NCBI GenBank assembly: GCA_903893745.1 | Contig: CAITNF010000016.1 | Span: 1 to 64,000, forward strand | Origin: an uncultured Actinomycetes bacterium | GTDB taxonomy: Bacteria; Actinomycetota; Acidimicrobiia; Acidimicrobiales; RAAP-2 | Direction of reading: 5' to 3' | DNA length: 64,000 bases | Shown here: positions 61,149 to 64,000 of the stretch, piece by piece | Position numbering within the stretch: the first letter of the stretch is position 1 | How the letters are laid out: each line of letters opens with the position of its first letter | Program-made: the position numbers and the translations under genes | The notes under the pieces: model-generated | Told to the model about the DNA's origin: nothing | The model's input: the letters and a program-made list of their open reading frames with translations, nothing else | Databases searched by the model: none

Positions 61149-61640
61149 ATGGAGCTACTGCGACTCGAAGTCCCGCTCTCGCTTCGCGAATCAGTGCCGG
61201 CGATTTTGTCGACGTGGTCGTCGCCCGTGATGGTGGACTGCACTGACGCTGATGTGGTTATTGCACTTTCTTCGTTGGCTGGTCAACTACTAGAGCCCGT
61301 GGGCGTCTGGTTGCACGCCTCAAGGGACTATCCGAGCCAGCTCATTGCTCGCGACGTCGCGACGCTGAGCTGGTTGCTACCACTCGAGCACGTGGTCGTG
61401 CACGCCGAGAGCGACGCCCACCAACACGCCGAAGTGGTTCGAGCACTACTCACCAACGATGAAGTTAATTTTCATAACGACGTCGCCACGCTGCGCGAGG
61501 CCTACAACCGCCCGGCCCCACCGCGCTCAATCGAGGTCTGGAGCTGGGACGAAGTGACGCTCCGCTCAAGCACGCACGAACTGCATAGATCGTCGAGCGA
61601 ACCCCACCACGGCGCGGTACTCACTCGATTCGTTGACTAG
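61149..61640 (+). CDS. Orphan protein with a luciferase-like C-terminal segment
   Basis: A 163-residue protein of unknown function. Residues 64-130 resemble a compressed part of bacterial-luciferase-like (LLM, often F420-dependent) enzymes: LIARDVATLSWLL recalls their helix before the GGR loop, HAEVVRALLTNDEVNF recalls their E-V-x-x-L-L-T-G-E-x-V motif, and NRPAPPRSIEVW their P-R-P-P-x-I-x-V strand. Most of the TIM barrel is missing, so enzyme activity is unlikely. It is not evidently a frameshifted remnant, since the frame is clean. It is co-transcribed with DUF2469. Confidence is for being a gene; the family link is weak. Confidence 0.7.
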   Translation: MELLRLEVPLSLRESVPAILSTWSSPVMVDCTDADVVIALSSLAGQLLEPVGVWLHASRDYPSQLIARDVATLSWLLPLEHVVVHAESDAHQHAEVVRALLTNDEVNFHNDVATLREAYNRPAPPRSIEVWSWDEVTLRSSTHELHRSSSEPHHGAVLTRFVD

Positions 61641-62038
61641 TTCGGCTGCTGGGCAATGCGGTCGGGGCTAATGCGCACCACGACTCGAATCTCACCTTCA
61701 CGTCGGTAGGGGTAGCTGTCGAGGTTGAGGTATTTCTTGGCGAGTCGATCGATGTTCTCGTCGGCGCCGTCGGTGGTGAAACCCACCACGGTCCCTCGTA
61801 CCGCGATCACGACGTAGGGGTCATCGGGGTCGGTGAGCGACACGGCGACACGAGCGTCGTTCGCCAGGTTTCGGGCCTTGGCTCGCCCCAGTGCCGTATT
61901 GATCACGATGTTGTCGCCATCGAGTTCAACCCAGACCGGGGTGACGTTGGGGCCACCGTCGGCGCCCAGGCTCGCCACGTGGGCGAGCACCGTTTTATCG
62001 AAGATGGCTCGGGCGGCGGGGGTAAAGCTCTCGGGCAT
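61637..62038 (-). CDS. PNPOx-like flavin/F420-binding split-barrel protein
   Basis: A 133-residue protein of the pyridoxamine-phosphate-oxidase-like superfamily, the actinobacterial PPOX-class F420-dependent group. LAHVASLGADGGPNVTPVWVELDG, then INTALGRAKARNLANDARVAVSLTD (each given in part) and VAVRGTVVGF are the typical strands of the split barrel. F420H2-dependent reduction is inferred from the family; FMN or heme binding are alternatives. The ATG at 62038 is preceded by CAGGAA and gives the usual start near AIFDKTVLAH. Its 3' end overlaps the orphan gene by four bases on the opposite strand. Confidence 0.88.
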   Translation of the reverse strand: MPESFTPAARAIFDKTVLAHVASLGADGGPNVTPVWVELDGDNIVINTALGRAKARNLANDARVAVSLTDPDDPYVVIAVRGTVVGFTTDGADENIDRLAKKYLNLDSYPYRREGEIRVVVRISPDRIAQQPN

Positions 62039-62071
62039 GGCATTCCTGTTCGTTCGATGGGGTGGGGCTAC

Positions 62072-62077
62072 TAGTTT
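62072..62077 (+). promoter_or_regulatory. -10 element of nfo
   Basis: TAGTTT lies 7 bases before the ATG of nfo at 62085. It nearly touches the TACAGT box of the divergent flavoprotein gene at 62079-62084, so the two promoters share DNA. Confidence 0.45.
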
Positions 62078-62078
62078 T

Positions 62079-62084
62079 ACTGTA
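62079..62084 (-). promoter_or_regulatory. -10 element of the PNPOx-like gene
   Basis: On the minus strand this reads TACAGT, about 40 bases before the ATG at 62038, giving a leader with a CAGGAA site. It lies inside the expected start zone of nfo transcription. Confidence 0.35.
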
Positions 62085-62993
62085 ATGAATATTGGCGCAC
62101 ACGTCCGCGGCGGGGGCAAATTAGTACCGTCGCTCGAGGCGGGCGTGGAGATTGGCGCGACGTCGGTGCAGGTCTTTGTACAGAGCCCTCGGATGTGGAA
62201 ACCTTCGCAGTACTCGCCCGAGCTGCTTGGGGCCTACCGCGAGGCCCAGGCGGCACACCCGACGATTACCCATACTTTTTGTCACGCCACCTACTTAATC
62301 AATCTGGCCAGCGCCGATCGTGAACTTTACGAAAAGTCGGTGGAGTGCTTGACGAATAACCTTTCGGTCGCGCGCGGCATGGGCGCCTCGGGTGTGGTCT
62401 TGCACGTGGGCAGCCACAAGGGCGCGGGTTTTGATGACGTGATTAAACAAGTAGCGCAGGCCTTCGAGCGAGCTCTCGACGACGCCGAGCACGCCCCCGC
62501 CGGGGTTGCGGACTGTCCAATTCTTATTGAGAACGCCGCGGGAGCGGGTGGCACGGTGGGGCGAAGCCTCGACGAGATCGCCGCGCTCATTGAGGCGTGC
62601 GGTAACGATGAGCGACTGGGCCTCTGTATTGACACGCAACATCTGTGGGCCAGCGGAGTGGACTACTCCAGCGTGGCGGGCACCAAGCGATTAGTTCGCG
62701 ATATTGGCGCAACCGTGGGCCTTGAGCGACTTCGCTGTCTGCACCTCAACGATTCCAAGATTGAACTCGGCGGCAATCGTGACCGTCACGCCAACATTGG
62801 CGAGGGAACGATTGGCGCGAAGGGCCTGTCGGCATTGGTGGGACACCCCAAGATTCGAAATCTCCCGCTGTTGCTCGAGGTGCCCGGCGACGGTGATGGT
62901 CCTCGCGCGAAGGACGTCGCCCAAGCTCGCCGCGTCGTCATGGCCGGCATCAAGATGTACACCACGCCGAAGAAGAAAGAGGTCACCTCATGA
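62085..62993 (+). CDS. nfo: Endonuclease IV (AP endonuclease)
   Basis: A 302-residue TIM-barrel enzyme with a trinuclear zinc site that cuts at abasic sites. [12 protein letters not shown] carries the first histidine. Further metal ligands are in [46 protein letters not shown] and LLLEVPG. The ATG at 62085 is fixed by the family N-terminus and the TAGTTT box; the frame is open upstream. The stop overlaps fumC (ATGA). Together with mutM, phr, recO and recG it adds to a full repair set in this window. Confidence 0.95.
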   Translation: MNIGAHVRGGGKLVPSLEAGVEIGATSVQVFVQSPRMWKPSQYSPELLGAYREAQAAHPTITHTFCHATYLINLASADRELYEKSVECLTNNLSVARGMGASGVVLHVGSHKGAGFDDVIKQVAQAFERALDDAEHAPAGVADCPILIENAAGAGGTVGRSLDEIAALIEACGNDERLGLCIDTQHLWASGVDYSSVAGTKRLVRDIGATVGLERLRCLHLNDSKIELGGNRDRHANIGEGTIGAKGLSALVGHPKIRNLPLLLEVPGDGDGPRAKDVAQARRVVMAGIKMYTTPKKKEVTS

Positions 62994-64000
62994 GTGAATT
63001 CCGTATCGAATCTGACACCATGGGAACTATTGAAGTTCCCGCGAATCGCTACTGGGGTGCCCAAACCGAGCGCAGTTTGCACCACTTCGCCATCAGCGAC
63101 GAAACCATGCCGCCCGCGCTGATTCGCGCTTTTGGCGTACTGAAATTGGCGTCAGCCCAGGTGAACCACACGCTGGGCAAGCTTGACGAAACTCGCGCCA
63201 CGCTGATTGAGCGAGCCGCTCGTGAAGTGATTGACGGCACGTTGGCGGATGAGTTCCCACTGCGCGTGTGGCAGACCGGTTCGGGTACGCAGACGAACAT
63301 GAACGTCAACGAAGTCATATCCAATCGGGCGATTGAACTGGCGGGGGGCGAGCGCGGTAGCAAGGATCCCGTGCACCCTAATGACCACGTCAACATGTCC
63401 CAGTCGTCGAACGACACATTTCCCACGGCTATGCACATTGCGGCCGTACTCGAGATGACCGATCGACTAGCCCCGGCCGTGAGCCGCCTGCGCGACGCAC
63501 TCGACGCCAAGGCTCGCGAGTACGCCAACGTGACCAAGATTGGCCGCACGCACCTCATGGACGCGGTGCCGCTCACGCTGGGCCAAGAGTTTTCTGGTTA
63601 CGTGGCTCAGCTCGACGCCGACCTCGAACGACTGACCCTCACGTTGGGCGGGCTCTTGGAGCTGGCCGCGGGAGGTACCGCGGTGGGCACCGGACTGAAC
63701 ACGCACCCGGAGTTTGGTGACCGAGTAGCCGCGGCGATTTCCGCGTTGACCTCGAAGCCCTTTGTGACCGCTCCCAATAAGTTCGCAGCCCTGGCGGCGC
63801 ACGACGCGCTGGTCTTTGCGCACGGAGCAATCAAGACACTGGCGACCAGCTTGATCAAGATTGCCGACGACCTTCGTTGGTTAGGTTCAGGCCCGCGCTC
63901 GGGATTAGGTGAGCTGCAACTACCCGAGAATGAGCCGGGTAGCTCCATCATGCCGGGCAAAGTCAATCCGACTCAGAGCGAAGCGATGATTATGGTGGCG
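62990..64000 (+). CDS. fumC: Fumarate hydratase class II (3' end cut by window)
   Basis: The first 337 codons of the iron-independent fumarase of the TCA cycle. [25 protein letters not shown] is the family start (given in part), then [35 protein letters not shown] and [18 protein letters not shown]. The catalytic loop signature [16 protein letters not shown] is present near residue 318. About 120 further residues are expected beyond the window. It is coupled to nfo by a four-base overlap, an unusual partner for a TCA enzyme. Confidence 0.96.
   Translation, partial: MSEFRIESDTMGTIEVPANRYWGAQTERSLHHFAISDETMPPALIRAFGVLKLASAQVNHTLGKLDETRATLIERAAREVIDGTLADEFPLRVWQTGSGTQTNMNVNEVISNRAIELAGGERGSKDPVHPNDHVNMSQSSNDTFPTAMHIAAVLEMTDRLAPAVSRLRDALDAKAREYANVTKIGRTHLMDAVPLTLGQEFSGYVAQLDADLERLTLTLGGLLELAAGGTAVGTGLNTHPEFGDRVAAAISALTSKPFVTAPNKFAALAAHDALVFAHGAIKTLATSLIKIADDLRWLGSGPRSGLGELQLPENEPGSSIMPGKVNPTQSEAMIMVA

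Noticed and set aside
1-64000. CRISPR array, insertion sequence, prophage or toxin-antitoxin pair
   Set aside because: No regularly spaced repeats, transposase, integrase, phage structural genes or recognisable toxin-antitoxin genes were seen.

Overview
This window is a gene-dense chromosomal segment of moderate GC content (roughly the high 50s percent by eye, not computed). It appears to come from an actinobacterium, most plausibly class Acidimicrobiia or a close relative. Signs for Actinomycetota are a PAC2-family protein, a FolP2-type pterin-synthase homologue, a DUF2469 gene beside rplS, a GTP-type PEP carboxykinase, dimeric glycyl-tRNA synthetase, DrrAB-type ABC transport genes and very frequent GTG starts. 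The class assignment is an inference from gene content; no rRNA is present to settle it. There is no prophage, insertion sequence or CRISPR array.

Layout. 1-450: a terminator-like hairpin and tRNA-Ala(GGC) on the minus strand. 447-8765: leuS and a YgjP-like metallopeptidase (+), facing PAC2 and a choline/aminoglycoside-kinase-like phosphotransferase (-), then thioredoxin-TPR, folP2-like, holA and a HAD phosphatase (+). 8805-17934: rpsT (-), then lepA and a CIRCE-controlled hrcA-dnaJ-rsmE-HIT-phoH-ybeY-corC-era run (protein quality control, ribosome maturation). 17938-25520: dinG-like helicase (-), then uppS, a small membrane protein, recO, photolyase, hemW and glyS. 25542-29026 (-): a drrA-drrB-thioesterase-MFS efflux-type operon. 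29095-31775: dnaG followed by an unusual short sigma factor, then tRNA-Asn. 31976-40051 is the accessory part: cyclopropane-fatty-acid-synthase-like methyltransferase, a zinc-ribbon/membrane/cysteine-rich protein, a CAU tRNA, an aldehyde dehydrogenase, a 707-base gene-poor stretch, a TetR regulator coupled to a small secreted cysteine protein, a DUF1295 protein and an MFS protein. 40113-44857: pckG, thiL, rpmB, fakA-like. 44854-51551: recG-rsmD-coaD-coiled-coil-yceD-rpmF-plsX-acpP-rnc, linking DNA repair, CoA, membrane lipid and ribosome synthesis. 51544-61640: mutM, smc-ftsY-ffh-rpsP-khpA-rimM-trmD-rplS (SRP and ribosome maturation), DUF2469 and a short orphan. 61637-64000: a PNPOx-like flavoprotein (-), nfo and fumC cut by the window end.

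Inside operons most neighbours overlap by ATGA or GTGA (4 bases) or by a single base, so translational coupling dominates. At the heads of many transcription units the pattern is different: a TANNNT -10-like hexamer lies 6 to 9 bases before the start codon (exactly 6 in ten cases) and usually no Shine-Dalgarno is present. This predicts widespread leaderless mRNAs. Ribosomal protein, stress and some metabolic genes (rpsT, rpmB, rpsP, rplS, acpP, hrcA, cfa, pckG, aldehyde dehydrogenase) instead have 5' leaders with recognisable ribosome binding sites. I found no convincing novel multi-gene defence or biosynthetic system. The best leads are the leaderless start architecture, the divergent sigma factor after dnaG, the non-canonical folP, the luciferase-like orphan next to DUF2469 and the cis-element-rich stretch upstream of the TetR gene.
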